Positions 1 to 11,960 of a stretch of DNA of 64,000 bases are shown piece after piece. The stretch is taken from positions 34,649,680 to 34,713,679 of the forward strand of contig NC_087071.1 of assembly GCF_963678635.1 (NCBI RefSeq), in the 5' to 3' direction. The position numbers and the translations under genes are program-made. Within the stretch, counting starts at the first letter, position 1. Every line of letters begins with the position of its first letter. Source of the stretch: Symsagittifera roscoffensis. Its lineage: Eukaryota > Xenacoelomorpha > Acoela > Convolutidae. The notes under the pieces were generated by a model. It made no database searches and was not told the origin of the DNA. It saw only the letters and a list, made by a program, of their open reading frames with translations.

Positions 1-1242
1 CGCGTTACGCTCTCAGCATGAATATGAATGAATTCTTCAACGTGCGCATGATATAGTCCAGAAGATGGACAAATTAGATTTTTCAAACTCCCAGAACTTT
101 ACAAAAAGTAATTGGAGGTAACAATATCGATTTTTATTTGAACATGAAGTTGAACTTTTTTTGTTAGTAACGGTTGTTTGTTAGTAGCGGTGAGTTTTTT
201 TGTTAGTAACGGTGAGTTTTTTTGTTAGTAACGGTTATTTTGATCGCCAAAAAATGACTGAATATAAAAAGCCACCCAAGCACAAATTTTTGTTGTTTTC
301 GTCGAATGTCGGAATAAGAATTTATCTTAAGTTTGTTGCTGTACAGCATTTTCAATAAAAAAAAATTTTATTTCTCAAGAATTACCAGACCTTGGTACCT
401 CACACACAATAATCAAAATAGTTTTACTTCTTTAAGCATTACCAGACCTTGCTAGCTCACATACCACCTTTTTTACACAAATCAAACTTCGAGAAAAATT
501 GGTCTGCGTGAAGTCTCAAACATGCAAGTATTGTGCAACAATAGGACAATACGGGATGAGCCAATTGAAATGCCTAGTGATCACAGTCAAGATATTTCAG
601 CAAGAATATTTTCAAGCTAGAAAAGTACATGTGAGCGTACTCTAGCCTTAAACAATTAGGGCACTTAAGCTATGGCACCAACTGTTTCCATTGCTGTTTG
701 CCGGTAACGATAATTAAGCCACTTAACTTGCCCTGCCTGCTAATCAAAACCTAAGAAGAACGGCCAAACGCTCTCGAAAAAATGTAAGTTTGTCTGCTAA
801 ACATGCTGTCATTTTTTGATATCCCCAATTTTTTCTTTATTGAAAAAGATTATCACAAATGGTTCATAAGCCGAGATGACCCTCAAAGTTTCTAATCCGG
901 AAAAATCATTTTTTGATCAGCAGCAATGATATACTGATACCTGCGCTAGAAAGACTTCCAATTTTTGCTTCGAAAAATGAAAAGAGTTAGAAAAATTAGA
1001 TGATATAATTATAGAAGCAAATGAAAAATCATTTAGAAAGATGGTGGCAATTAGAAAAAATTGGTTTCTTTTTCTCTTTAAGCCAAAAATAAGGCCATAC
1101 TTTGAGATATAATTTCCTTTTAGTCTCCCTCACCCTAGCATGTGGAAGGTAATTTGCAGTCTACAAGAACACGCTGCAATGCAAAAAAAACTGTTCGTTT
1201 TTGAAGTTTCTAGCAGTTATCATTGCAAAAAAATGAAAAAGA

Positions 1243-1700
1243 TTAATCGTATCAGGGCAAAATTCTGAAGGTTCCGACTGCTTTTAAGCTCTATGAAGCA
1301 GTAATAACCTGAAAAACTAAACCTAATAAAAAACCTTTTTTTTCAAATTTGAGACTTTTTGTGAAAATCACTCCCCACACGTCATACAAAGTTCAAAGTG
1401 ATAGATTTCGCTCGTAGCAACAAAACAATTATTGGAAATAGGCTTCCTTTAACCAATTTGGAACGGTTTCTAAGACGGATTAAATCTCCGCTTACGCGTA
1501 AAGAAAGCGAAACATATTGCGCGTTAATTGTCCTAAATTGACCGAAATTGCAATTTTTAAACCCCCATAACTGGTCATCACGGAAGAAATATCTTTTTAA
1601 GTTTAAGCTCAGGACATTACTATCTTTTGAATGATAGAGGAAAAAAAGTGTCAAAAATTGCTAAAGGAAAATTCGATATTTGTTTTAAAAACCCATTTAG
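1243..1700 (+). mobile_element. Degenerate CTGCTCG-family element nested in copy A
   Basis: Carries the family landmarks in order: a diverged left end (attaatcgtatcagggca, then ttccgactgctttt), 'agcagtaataac', 'acacgtcatacaaagttcaaagtgatagatttcgctc', and 'aagacggattaaatctccgctta' with the GCGCGTTAATTGTCC segment. The right end runs into non-family sequence near 1640-1700. No coding capacity. Confidence 0.7.
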
Positions 1701-1914
1701 GATCAGTATTGACTTGTTTCTCCGGTTCTTTGAAAAAATGTTTCTTCTTTGCGGAGACGTACTAGTGCAATACACTGGACGAATATTGAGACCGAGAAAT
1801 TTGACAATGAGACAATCAGCCTTTTTGATGCGTGAGATACTAGAGGCTGGTAAGGCATTTAAGCATTTCAGTTTTGTTTTCGTGCCAATATCTCAATTAT
1901 TCAGCAAAATCTGA
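1627..1914 (+). CDS. Hypothetical 95-residue ORF inside the long-TIR element
   Basis: I do not recognise this ORF. It is basic and rich in Phe, Leu and Arg, with a hydrophobic stretch around residues 28-48. The copy at 8495-8782 differs at one residue (Gly5 to Glu). Because the two blocks are nearly identical, that conservation says nothing about selection. Its start overlaps a degraded piece of the CTGCTCG element, which argues against a real gene. It may well be a chance ORF. Confidence 0.15.
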   Translation: MNDRGKKVSKIAKGKFDICFKNPFRISIDLFLRFFEKMFLLCGDVLVQYTGRILRPRNLTMRQSAFLMREILEAGKAFKHFSFVFVPISQLFSKI

Positions 1915-2989
1915 ACATAGCAATTTGTTTATAGTGTTAGCGATAAGGTTGATATGAAAATTAATTTAGTTACAGTTTTCAGGTGTTTGTAAAACTTTAT
2001 TGCCTTAATTGGTAAGAAAATTATCTCGCTCTTTTTTTTATCTTACCGACGTCCCTTTTGATTAAAACTTTTTGAATAATAATGGATGAAAGACATAGAA
2101 TTGACATTAAATTGTAGTGGTGTTGAGTTATTTAGGTACTAAATGAAATGAAGTCAAATTTTATGGTGTTACGGTCATAATTGTTTGGCTGTTAATAGAG
2201 GAAAGCCATCCAAAAAAACCTCAATTTTATGCAAGTTTCCTGTTTTTGCCATTATGGTTTATAAAAAACATACATTTCACACCATAATCATCACAAAAGT
2301 TACTTTGCCATCTAATATCATTTTAATTGTCAAAACACTTAATAAAAAGTATTATTAGTCCTGCAGAACAAATTAGAAGGGAATGAAACTTAAAAATTGA
2401 TCACTCAGTCTGAAAAAAAACTAACATGTTGATTGTTTATCCGAGGCGTTTGAGGACGAACTACTTTTCTTGGTTTTTATCGTCTTCGAAGGATGTGCTG
2501 AGCTTTTATCGTCTTCGAAGGATGTGCTGAACTCGGCTCTGCTTCGTGAATCATCTTTACTTGGCTCTTTTACATTATAACGCGCTTCGAAAAAAAATTT
2601 AACATAACGACAGCATAAAATTTTCTGCCGTTAATATTTTGAGGGGAGGGGTTATAAGTTTTTATTCCAACTTTCGAAGAAAACGGAGTATTTATGCTCG
2701 GTGTGGTTTTTTACTCAGTCACTTTTCGCCGATCGAAATATTAGCTTTCTACAAAACTTTTTATACCCCATTGAATATATTGACTTACTGGGTTCAAATT
2801 TAAAAAGAAATGTCACCTCGGATACTTTTCGATAAGTTCTGGTGGTTTGAAAACTGCCAAAATGGCCATGTTCTGGACTAAATTATGCGCGTTTTGAAGA
2901 ATTTATTCATATTGCTGAGAGCGTAACGCGAATTATTTACGCGTGGCAAGTTGTCCTTCAAAACAAAATCGATCCAAAATGAAACAAGA

Positions 2990-3062
2990 CTGCTCGTATC
3001 AGGGCGAAGCCCTGAATGTTCCGACTGCCTTTTAAGGTCTATGGAGCAGTATTGACCTATAA
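2990..3062 (+). mobile_element. Solo left end of a CTGCTCG-family element
   Basis: The best-preserved left end in the window: CTGCTCGTATCAGGGCGAAG, then CCCTGAATGTTCCGACTGCC and the 'ggtctatggagcagta' segment. It stops after about 70 bp. The end contains an internal palindrome, CAGGGCGAAGCCCTG. The same fragment lies at 9909-9980 in block B. Confidence 0.7.
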
Positions 3063-3344
3063 AAATTAAGGTAATAAATTTCAAAAAAATTTAAAAACTT
3101 TTTCTGAAATTTGAAATTTTTTTATTTTTAAGTTTCAAGTTAAGGTTTAAAGATAAGTGCATTAAAAATTGGCTCTAAGGATGAAATGTAACGAGTATGA
3201 GTAAAGCTTCATTGATCTCTAAATGAGCAATGACGGTCAAATTGTGCATTATTTTTGTAAATTTGAGCTTATTATTGTGAACTGGTGCATAAATTTCAGA
3301 TACATTAAGACGTCAAGCTTGGTTTTGTACCTAAATGCATAATT

Positions 3345-3563
3345 ATGCCACGACGTCTCTATTATCCAATAAAAATGATTTTAATGTTTGATAGGCCCTT
3401 GTCTTCGATAGGCCCTCGCCAGAGTCAAGTAAAAAATAAAACCTACGACAAATATTTCGATAAAGTAAATTTCTTTGGCTTTGATAATAGAAAAAAAATT
3501 TTTGATTCTATTTTAAATTTTTTTGGTATTAAAAATTTTTGCCGTCAATTTTTTTCAGACTAA
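3345..3563 (+). CDS. Small ORF kept open in three repeat copies (72 residues)
   Basis: Begins MPRRLYYPIKMILMFDRPL and is rich in aromatic and basic residues. The frame is also open at 10,264-10,452 and at 13,525-13,710. The third copy is clearly older and diverged but has no stop or frameshift over the first 60 codons. I know no matching family. It sits just upstream of a CTGCTCG element in all three places. It could be a chance ORF in AT-rich DNA or a small element-encoded peptide. Confidence 0.25.
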   Translation: MPRRLYYPIKMILMFDRPLSSIGPRQSQVKNKTYDKYFDKVNFFGFDNRKKIFDSILNFFGIKNFCRQFFSD

Positions 3564-3713
3564 TGTCTGTCGCGTGCACTTAATATTCACCAGAATTTTA
3601 ATTAGGATGCCTTTTTATATTCAGTGGAATTCGGCGCAAAAGTTACGAGTTACAAGGAAATAACCATGAAACTCAGTTTGCCACCAAAGAATCCACAATA
3701 AGATTTAAAAGGT

Positions 3714-4393
3714 CTGCTCGTATCAGGGTGAAGCCGTGAAAGTTCCGACTATCTTCTAAGGTCTATAGAGCGGCAATAACAAGCAAAAACTATATGTAAA
3801 AGAAATGGAAAAAAAATGAGATTTTTTGTGAAAATTATCGTCCCACACGCCATATAAAGTACAAAAAGATAAATTTCGCTCCCTGTTGCGAATCAAAATT
3901 GGCAAATATGCTTCTTTCAACCAAATTGGAACGATTCTAAGACGGATTAAATCTCCGCTTACATGTTATTAGCGCGAAATATATCGCGCGTTAATTGTCC
4001 CAAATTGGCCAAAATGGCTATCTTTAAACCCTTATAAATTTACGATAAACTATCACAGCTGAAAAAAAAAGTTTTTTCAAATTTAAGCTCACCACAACAA
4101 TACCTTTTGATTGATATAAGAATTCCGCCAAAATGGCTAGTTAAAATCAAAATTTGTCTGAAAAAAACCACCCCGAGCACAAATATTCTGTTACTTTCGT
4201 ATCGAAAATCGGAACAAGGAGGCTAGCTGATCAGATCGGTCGTAATAATTTTGTACTCAACGTTTTAAACTTTGATGTTGTCCAAAATTTATAGGTTATC
4301 AGTTTTTTCTATTCCCAAAAACTATTGAAAATGAGTTAGGGGATATAAAGATATAAAGGGAACATTAAGGGCTTTGCCTTGATACACGAGCAG
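3714..4393. mobile_element. CTGCTCG-family small element, complete copy
   Basis: Left end CTGCTCGTATCAGGGTGAAG. The right end (tgccttgatacacgagcag) is its diverged inverse, giving a 680-bp element. In between is the family core: 'agacggattaaatctccgct', GCGCGAAATATATCGCGCG, 'caaattggccaaaatggc', and 'ccgagcacaaatattc' with 'cggaaca' near the right. The equivalent copy in block B is 10,634-11,287. No transposase is present. Confidence 0.75.
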
Positions 4394-4549
4394 TTTTGCT
4401 TGTTTCTAGTATGAGGTTTTGCATCAGCTTATTTTTTATAGAAAAAAAAAAACAAAATTAAAATAAACACTAATTAAAAATAGGAAGCTTATATTGTAGA
4501 AATATAATGAGGCTAATAAGAAAATAAGAAATTAAGAAAAAGATCAAGA

Positions 4550-5047
4550 CTACTCGTATCAAGACAAAATCTTGAATGTTCCGGCTGCCTTTTAACGTCT
4601 ATGGAGTAGTAATAACATGAAAAGATAAGTGTAAAAAAATGAAATGAATCATCCCACCGGACGCCATGTAAAGTTCAATTTGATAGATTTCACTTCTAGT
4701 AACAATTCATTTATGGCAAATAAGCCGCCTTTAACCGATTTGGAATGTTTTTTGAAGACGGATTAAATCTCCGCTGACGCGTTAATAGCGCGAAAAAATA
4801 ACGCGAGTTAATTGTACCAAGTTGGCCAAAATGACAATTTTTAAACCCCCATAACTTTTCAAAAAATAATCACAGGTGATTTTTTTTTTTCAAATTTAAA
4901 CTCAGGACAACAATAGTTTTTGAATGATATAAAATTCGGTCAAAAATGGCTAGTTGAAAAATTCGAATTTTTTCTGAGGGAAGAAAAAAACGAGCACCCC
5001 GAGCACAAATATTCCGTTACTTTTGTTACGAAAGTCGGAACAATAAA
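4550..5047 (+). mobile_element. CTGCTCG-family element lacking its right end
   Basis: Starts CTACTCGTATCAAGACAAAA (diverged end) and carries the family core in the same order. It ends at 'gttacgaaagtcggaacaataaag' without the terminal inverted copy. Its counterpart in block B is 11,444-11,943. Confidence 0.65.
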
Positions 5048-5064
5048 GCAGCTATAATGTGAAA

Positions 5065-6580
5065 GAAAAGCAAACAAAATTCTAGACAGGTTTTTGAACG
5101 TTAGTTAATTTCTAAACATCGTTCAAATTGCGACGAAAATGGGTGTAAAATCAAATATCAATCTATCCTATCCGACAGTTGCTTGTGGTAACAAAAGCAA
5201 AAAAAAAGCAAAAAAGAAACAAATAATGTTAAAACATTTTAAACAATTTTTGGGGAAATAAGCTAAAAAATTGTCTTCCGAATTTCGAAGAAAATGACCA
5301 CTTATTTGTGATCGAGTTTTTTTTCTCCACATAGATTCGAAATTTTAATTAGCCTTTTTCGACGGAAAACGAAACCTACTAAAGTCCTGAGCCCAACTTT
5401 GAAAACACTACTCTTACCTGTGGTTAATTTTTTCAAAGTTGTCATTATTCGAAAAGCCATATTGGGATAATTTTCGTGCTCTTAACGGGTAAGTGGTGGT
5501 TTCATCCGTCTATGATATCAATTCAAACTGAACTGAGAAACGCTAGTTGTTCGAGTTATTACTTCAGTATATGCTATACACATCATTTTATCTTGAAATA
5601 GATTTGAAATTCAATTTTTTTTTGAAAAATCGACCAAGTTTTATAAATCTAACAGTAATCCAAAGACGTAAGCAGACCATTGAAAACTTTTCCCGGATGA
5701 AAGCAATCTCTTGTTTTTGTTTATTGTGTCCATGCAGCTATCACATTTTTATTAGGTATATCATTTACGTTCGCGTCCAGTGTTTAGAATGTCGAGAATT
5801 CGAAACTCATAAAAACTCAATTTATCATCTGTATCATACAATGAGCTCCACAAAAAGGCTGAACCCTATAATTTGTGGTATTGCTTGCATAGTTTAAATC
5901 ATTTCTCAAAAGTTATTATCATTTAAGATGTAATTAAGTTATTCTTAAAGCACTATAACCTGCTCGATGAAAATAAATATCGAAAAAGTTTTCAACACGC
6001 TCAGTACTTTTTATAGTCTAGAAGTATGCAGAATGTGTACCAGCTCATATGAAATATGATTAAATTTTAGTTCAAGTTTAGCTGAGGATCAGAAAATTTA
6101 AAATCACAAACGTTGAAATGTTTTTCCCAGTCCGAAATTGCCATAAAATACTTTGGATGTTTAGTATGCGAACCTTTGTGTCAAAAAAACTAGTCATTCA
6201 ACAAAACCATTGCAAATTTTTGCTTCCGAGGCTTTTGAAAAATTTTTATTTTTGAGAGCTGGAACATATCGATGGACTTGTTTCAATTATACCTTAAAAA
6301 GTTTCAATGTGTTTTCCAATCTTATATTTTATTCAATCAACTGTTTAAATTTAGAAACAAAGGATAAGCACTAAGGTTTATAATCTTTTATGAACTGAAT
6401 CAAAATGTTTCTTAAATATAGATCAAAGAATGTACTGTAAAATTTAACGTGAAACCTAGGCAAGAACCATCCAAAAGTAAAAATTTTTAATTTAACATCA
6501 GAACTCACGAAAGTCTTGGCAGCTGTTTCATTTAACTAGTAGAAAAAAAATGCAGTTAATCAACTCTAACCTCAACAAAA
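5065..6580. other. AT-rich spacer, no gene seen
   Basis: Single-copy sequence between the two duplicated blocks. An open frame of 116 codons at 5547-5897 has low-complexity, Phe/Tyr/Cys-rich content typical of chance ORFs in AT-rich DNA. I saw no splice-flanked coding segment, RNA gene or terminal repeats. Confidence 0.5.
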
Positions 6581-6660
6581 CTGCTCGTATAGCAAGGCAA
6601 AACCTTGAATGTTCCGACTGCCCCTTAATTCATATCGAATAGGTTTTGGGATAAAAAAAA
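6581..6660 (+). mobile_element. Fragment of a CTGCTCG-family left end
   Basis: CTGCTCGTATAGCAAGGCAA, then 'accttgaatgttccgactgcc', matches the family end for about 60 bp and then stops. Confidence 0.55.
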
Positions 6661-7971
6661 ATTAAAAATTTTTAAACTTCGGACAATATTAAAAATCAAG
6701 TTGAGTCGTACGAAGTTAATCCGACCAATTAGCTAGCCTCAATTCAATATGGGACGATTTATTTGTGCAGGCTAATTCGCGTTACGCTCTCAGCATTATG
6801 CATGAATTCTTCAACGTGCGTATGATGTAGTCCAGAACATGGACAAATTAGATTTTTCAAACTCCCAGAACTTTACAAAAATTAATTGGAGGTAAAAATA
6901 TCGATTTTTATTTGAACATGAAGTTGATATCTCAAATAAGCTATGAGTTTTTTTTGTTAGTAACGGTTTTTTTGATCGGCGAAAATTGACTGAATTTAAA
7001 AAGCCACCCCAAGCACAAATTTTTCGTTGTTTTCTTCGAATGTCTGAAAAAAAATTCATCTTTAGTTTGTTGCTGTACAGCATTTTCAACATAAAAATAA
7101 TTTTATTTCTCAAGAATTACCAGACCTTGGTACCTCACACACAATTTTTTTCTATACACCTTTACACCAAACGTTTGTTGCTGTACAGCAATTTCAACTT
7201 AAAAAGTAATTTTACATTTTAAGCGTTACCGGAACTTGCTAGCTTATACACACCATTTTACAACATCAAACTTCGCGAAAATTGGTCTGCGTGGAGCATC
7301 AAACATGCAAATATTGTGCAACAATAGGACAATACGGGGTGAGCCAATTGAAATGCCTAGTGATCACAGTCAACGTTTCAGCAAGAAATTTTTCAAGTTA
7401 GAAAAGTACATGTAAGCGTACTCTAGCCTTAAATAATTAGGGCACTTAAGCTATGGCACCAACTGTTTCCATTGCTGTTTGCCGGTAACGATAATTAAGC
7501 TACTTAACTTGCCCTGCCTGCTAATCAAAACCTAAGAAGAACGGCCAAACGCTCTCGAAAAAAATGTAAGTTTGTCTGCTAAACATGCAGTCATTTTTTG
7601 ATATCCCCAATTTTTTCTTTATTGAAAAAGATTATCACAAATGGTTCATAAGTCGAGATGACCCTCAAAGTTTCTAATCCGAAAAAATCATTTTTTGATC
7701 AGCAGCAATGATATACTGACACCTGCGCTAGAAAGACTTCCAATTTTTGCTTCGAAAAATGAAAAGAGTTAGAAAAATTAGATGATATAATTATAGAAGC
7801 AAATGAAAAATCATTTAGAAAGATGGTGGCAATTAGAAAAAATTGGTTTCCCCTTCTCTTTAAGCCAAAAATAAGGCCATACTTTGAGATATAATTTCCT
7901 TTTAGTCTCCCTCACCCTAGCATGTGGAAGGTAATTTGCAGTCTACAAGAACACGCTGCAATGCAAAAAAA

Positions 7972-8145
7972 CTGTTCGTTTTTGAAGTTTCTAGCAATTA
8001 TCATTGCAAAAAAATGAAAAAGATTAATCGTATCAGGGAAAAATTCTGAAGGTTCCGACTGTTCGTTTTTGAAGTTTCTAGCAATTATCATTGCAAAAAA
8101 ATGAAAAAGATTAATCGTATCAGGGAAAAATTCTGAAGGTTCCGA
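7972..8145. repeat. 87-bp direct tandem duplication
   Basis: The segment from 'ctgttcgtttttgaag' to 'ggttccga' occurs twice in direct succession here, while copy A has it once (near 1193-1277). It therefore arose after the block duplication. Confidence 0.8.
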
Positions 8146-8494
8146 CTGCTTTTAAGCTCTATGAAGCAGTAATAACCTGAAAAACTAAACCTAATAAAAA
8201 ACCTTTTTTTTCAATTTTGAGACTTTTTGTGAAAATCACCCCCCACACGTCATACAAAGTTCAAAGTGATAGATTTCGCTCCTAGCAACAAATCAATTAT
8301 TGGAAATAGGCTTCCTTCAACCAATTTGGAACGGTTTCTAAGACGGATTAAATCTCCGCTTACGCGTAAAGGAAGCGAAACATATTGCGCGTTAATTGTC
8401 CTAAATTGACCGAAATTGCAATTTTTAAACCCCCAAAACTGGTCATCACGGAAGAAATATCTTTTCAAGTTTAAGCTCAGGACATTACTATCTT

Positions 8495-8782
8495 TTGAAT
8501 GATAGAGAAAAAAAAGTGTCAAAAATTGCTAAAGGAAAATTCGATATTTGTTTTAAAAACCCATTTAGGATCAGTATTGACTTGTTTCTCCGGTTCTTTG
8601 AAAAAATGTTTCTTCTTTGCGGAGACGTACTAGTGCAATACACTGGACGAATATTGAGACCGAGAAATTTGACAATGAGACAATCAGCCTTTTTGATGCG
8701 TGAGATACTAGAGGCTGGTAAGGCATTTAAGCATTTCAGTTTTGTTTTCGTGCCAATATCTCAATTATTCAGCAAAATCTGA
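8495..8782 (+). CDS. Hypothetical ORF, copy B equivalent of 1627-1914
   Basis: 95 codons, differing from the copy A ORF by one residue. Product unrecognised and possibly spurious, for the reasons given for the ORF at 1627. Confidence 0.15.
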   Translation: MNDREKKVSKIAKGKFDICFKNPFRISIDLFLRFFEKMFLLCGDVLVQYTGRILRPRNLTMRQSAFLMREILEAGKAFKHFSFVFVPISQLFSKI

Positions 8783-10263
8783 ACATAGCAATTTGTTTAT
8801 AGTGTTAGCGATAAGGTTGATATGAAAATTAATTTAGTTACAGTTTTCAGGTGTTTGTAAAACTTTATTGCCTTAATTGGTAAGAAAATTATCTCGCTCT
8901 TTTTTTTATCTTACCGACGTCCCTTTTGATTAAAACTTTTTGAATAATAATGGATGAAAGACATAGAATTGACATTAAATTGTAGTGGTGTTGAGTTATT
9001 TAGGTACTAAATGAAATGGAGTCAAATTTTATGGTGTTACGGTCATAATTGTCTGGATGTTAATAGAGGAAAACCATCCAAAAAAACCTCCTATTTTTCA
9101 AAATGTTTCATTATTCTTATTTTTGTTTTGCTTTTTCATTCATTTTTAAGCAAGTTTCCTGTTTTTGCCATTATGGTTTCTAAAAAACATACATTTCACA
9201 CCATAATCATCACAAAAGTTACTTTGCCGTCTAATATCATTTTAATTGTCAAAACACTTAATAAAAAGTATTATTAGTCCTGCAGAACAAATTAGAAGGG
9301 AATGAAACTTAAAAATTGATCACTCAGTCTGAAAAAAAACTAACATGTTGATTGTTTATCCGAGGCGTTTGAAGACGAACTACTTTTCTTGGTTTTTATC
9401 GTCTTCGAAGGATGTGCTGAGCTTTTATCGTCTTCGAAGGATGTGCTGAACTCGGCTCTGCTTCGTGAATCATCTTTACTTGGCTCTTTTACATTATAAC
9501 GCGCTTCGAAAAAAAATTTAACATAACGACAGCATAAAATTTTCTGCCGTTAATATTTTGAGGGGAGGGGTTATAAGTTTTTATTCCAACTTTCGAAGAA
9601 AACGGAATATTTATGCTCGGTGTGGTTTTTTACTCAGTCACTTTTCGCCGATCGAAATATTAGCTTTCTACAAAACTTTTTATACCCCATTGAATATATT
9701 GACTTACTGGGTTCAAATTTAAAAAGAAATGTCACCTCGGATACTTTTCGATAAGTTCTGGTGGTTTGAAAACTGCCAAAATGGCCATGTTCTGGACTAA
9801 ATTATGCGCGTTTTGAAGAATTTATTCATATTGCTGAGAGCGTAACGCGAATTATTTACGCGTGGCAAGTTGTCCTTCAAAACAAAATCGATCCAAAATG
9901 AAACAAGACTGCTCGTATCAGGGCGAAGCCCTCAACGTTCCGACTGCCTTTTATGGTCTATGGAGCAGTATTGACCTATAAAAATTAAGGTAATAAATTT
10001 AAAAAAATTTAGAAACTTTTTTCTGAAATTTGAAATTTTTTTATTTTTAAGTTTCAAGTTAAGGTTTAAAGATAAGTGCATTAAAAATTGGCTCTAAGGA
10101 TGAAATGTAACGAGTATGAGTAAAGCTTCACTGATCTCTAAATGAGCAATGACGGTCAAATTGTGCATTATTTTTGTAAATTTGAGCTTATTATTGTGAA
10201 CTGGTGCATAAAATTCAGATACTTTAAGACGTCAAGCTCGGTTTTGTACCTAAATGCATAATT

Positions 10264-10452
10264 ATGCCACGACGTCTCTATTATCCAATAAAAATGATTT
10301 TAATGTTTGATAGGCCCTTGCCTTCGAAAGGCCCTCGCCAGAATCAAGTAAAAAATAAAACCTACTACAAATATTTCGCTAAAGTAAATTTCTTTGGCTT
10401 TGGTAATAGAAAAAAAATTTTTGACTATATTTTAATTTTTTTTTGGTTTTAA
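10264..10452 (+). CDS. Small repeat ORF, second copy (62 residues)
   Basis: Begins MPRRLYYPIKMILMFDRPLP and has the same frame as 3345-3563, but stops about 10 codons earlier because of a local change near the end. Unrecognised. Confidence 0.2.
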   Translation: MPRRLYYPIKMILMFDRPLPSKGPRQNQVKNKTYYKYFAKVNFFGFGNRKKIFDYILIFFWF

Positions 10453-10633
10453 AAGTTTTTGCCGTCAATTTTTTTCAGACTAATGTCTGTCGCCTGCACT
10501 TAATATTCACCAGATTTTTAATCAGGATGCCTTTTTATATTCAATGGAATTCGGCGCAAAAGTTACGAGTTACAACGAAATAGCCATGAAACTCAGTTTG
10601 CCACCAAAGAATCCCGAATAAGATTTAAAAGGT

Positions 10634-11287
10634 CCGCTCGTATCAGGGTGAAGCCGTGAATGTTCCAACTATCTTCTAAGGTCTATAGGGAGGCAATAAC
10701 AAGCAAAAACTATATGTAAAAGAAATGGAAAAAAAGAGAGATTTTTTGTGAAAATTATCGTCCCACACGCCATATAAAGTACAAAAAGATAAAATTGGCA
10801 AATATGCTTCTTTCAACCAATTTGGAACGATTCTAAGACGGATTAAATCTCCGCTTACATGTTATTAGCGCGAAATATGTCGCGCATTAATTGTCCCAAA
10901 TTGGCCAAAATGGCTATCTTTAAACCCTTATTATTTTACGATAAAGTATCACAGCTGAAAAAAAAAAGTTTTTTCAAATTTAAGCTCAGCACAACAATAC
11001 CTTTTGAATGATATAAGAATTCCGCCAAAATGGCTTGTTAGAAGCGAAATTTGTTTGAAAAAAACCCACCCCGAGCACAAATATTCCGTTACTTTCGTAT
11101 CGAAAATCGGAACAAGGAGGCTAGCTAATCAGATCGGTCGTAATAATTTTGTACTCAACAATTTACACTTTGATGTTGTACAAAATTTATAGGTTATCAG
11201 TTTTTTCCTTTCCCAAAAACTATTGGATATGAGTTAGGGGATATGAAAGTTAGGGAACATTGAGGGCTTTGCCTTGATACACGAGCA
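10634..11287. mobile_element. CTGCTCG-family small element, complete copy (block B)
   Basis: Left end CCGCTCGTATCAGGGTGAAG; right end 'tgccttgatacacgagcag'. Same core as the element at 3714-4393, with small deletions near 10,790. Confidence 0.7.
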
Positions 11288-11443
11288 GTCTCGCTTGTTT
11301 CTAGTATGAGGTTTTGCCTCAGCTTATTTTTTATAGAAAAAAAAAACTAAATTAAAATAAACACTAATTAAAAATAGGAAGCGTATAATGTAGAAATATA
11401 ATGAGGCTAATAAGAAAATAAGAAATAAAGAAAAAGATCAAGA

Positions 11444-11943
11444 CTACTCGTATCAAGACAAAATCTTGAATGTTCCGGCTGCCTTTTAACGTCTATGGAG
11501 CAGTAATAACATGAAAAGATAAGTGTAAAAAAATGAAATGAATCATCCCACCGGACGCCATGTAAAGTTCAATTTGATAGATTTCGCTTCTAGTAACAAT
11601 TCAATTATGGCAAATAAGCCACCTTCAACCAATTTGGAATGTTTTTTGAAGACGGATTAAACCTCCGCTGACGCGTTAATAGCGCGAAAAAATAACGCGA
11701 GTTAATTGTACCAAGTTGGCCAAAATGACAATTTTTAAACCCCCATAACTTTACAAAAAATAATCACAGGTGATTTTTTTTCAAATTTAAACTCAGGACA
11801 ACAATAGTTTTTGAATGATATAAAATTCGGTCAAAAATGGCTAGTTAAAAAATTCGAAATTTGTCTGAGGGAAGAAAAAAAAACGAGCACCCCAAGCACA
11901 AATATTCCGTTACTTTTGTTACGAAAGTCGGAACAATAAAGCA
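11444..11943 (+). mobile_element. CTGCTCG-family element lacking its right end (block B)
   Basis: Starts CTACTCGTATCAAGACAAAA and ends 'gaaagtcggaacaataaag'. Counterpart of 4550-5047. Confidence 0.65.
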
Positions 11944-11960
11944 GCTATAATGTGAAAGAG

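Larger units (their letters stand above)
1..2933. mobile_element. Long-TIR DNA element, copy A (left edge cut by window)
   Basis: The first bases (CGCGTTACGCTCTCAGCA) reappear inverted at about 2913-2930. The match continues inward with indels for roughly 330 bp: stretches near 240-320 match the inverse of about 2640-2740. The right end is CGCGAAT followed by TA. The complete copy B has TA on both sides, as in Tc1/mariner-type insertions. The interior holds only short anonymous ORFs and a nested piece of the CTGCTCG element (about 1243-1700), so this is probably a non-autonomous element. The superfamily is inferred from the TA flanks only. Confidence 0.75.
1..5064. repeat. Segmental duplication, block A
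   Basis: Matches 6775-11,958 along its whole length at high identity. The offset rises from 6,778 to about 6,919 and then falls to about 6,895, because of indels: an 87-bp local duplication and a roughly 50-bp insertion in block B, with smaller deletions after them. The match stops near 5064 (after gtgaaaga). The block contains the long-TIR element and three CTGCTCG-family elements. A 1.7-kb unrelated spacer separates the two blocks. Confidence 0.85.
6775..9852. mobile_element. Long-TIR DNA element, copy B (complete)
   Basis: A full 3.08-kb copy. It starts ATTCGCGTTACGCTCTCAGC and ends with the inverse, GCTGAGAGCGTAACGCGAAT, with TA at 6773-6774 and at 9853-9854. The TIRs extend inward for roughly 330 bp with indels, for example 'gactgaatttaaaaagccacccc' on the left against the inverse of 'gtggttttttactcagtcac' near 9621-9640. 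It contains the same anonymous ORFs and nested CTGCTCG fragment as copy A, plus an extra 87-bp duplication and a short extra segment near 9091-9140. Confidence 0.8.
6775..11958. repeat. Segmental duplication, block B
   Basis: Second copy of 1-5064. Similarity ends at 'ctataatgtgaaaga', three bases before the stop codon of the minus-strand gene at 11,961-12,857. It carries the long-TIR element, the solo end at 9909, and the elements at 10,634 and 11,444. Confidence 0.85.

Noticed and set aside
5547-5897. 116-codon plus-strand ORF
   Set aside because: AT-rich composition, no domain or splice context, single copy; likely chance.
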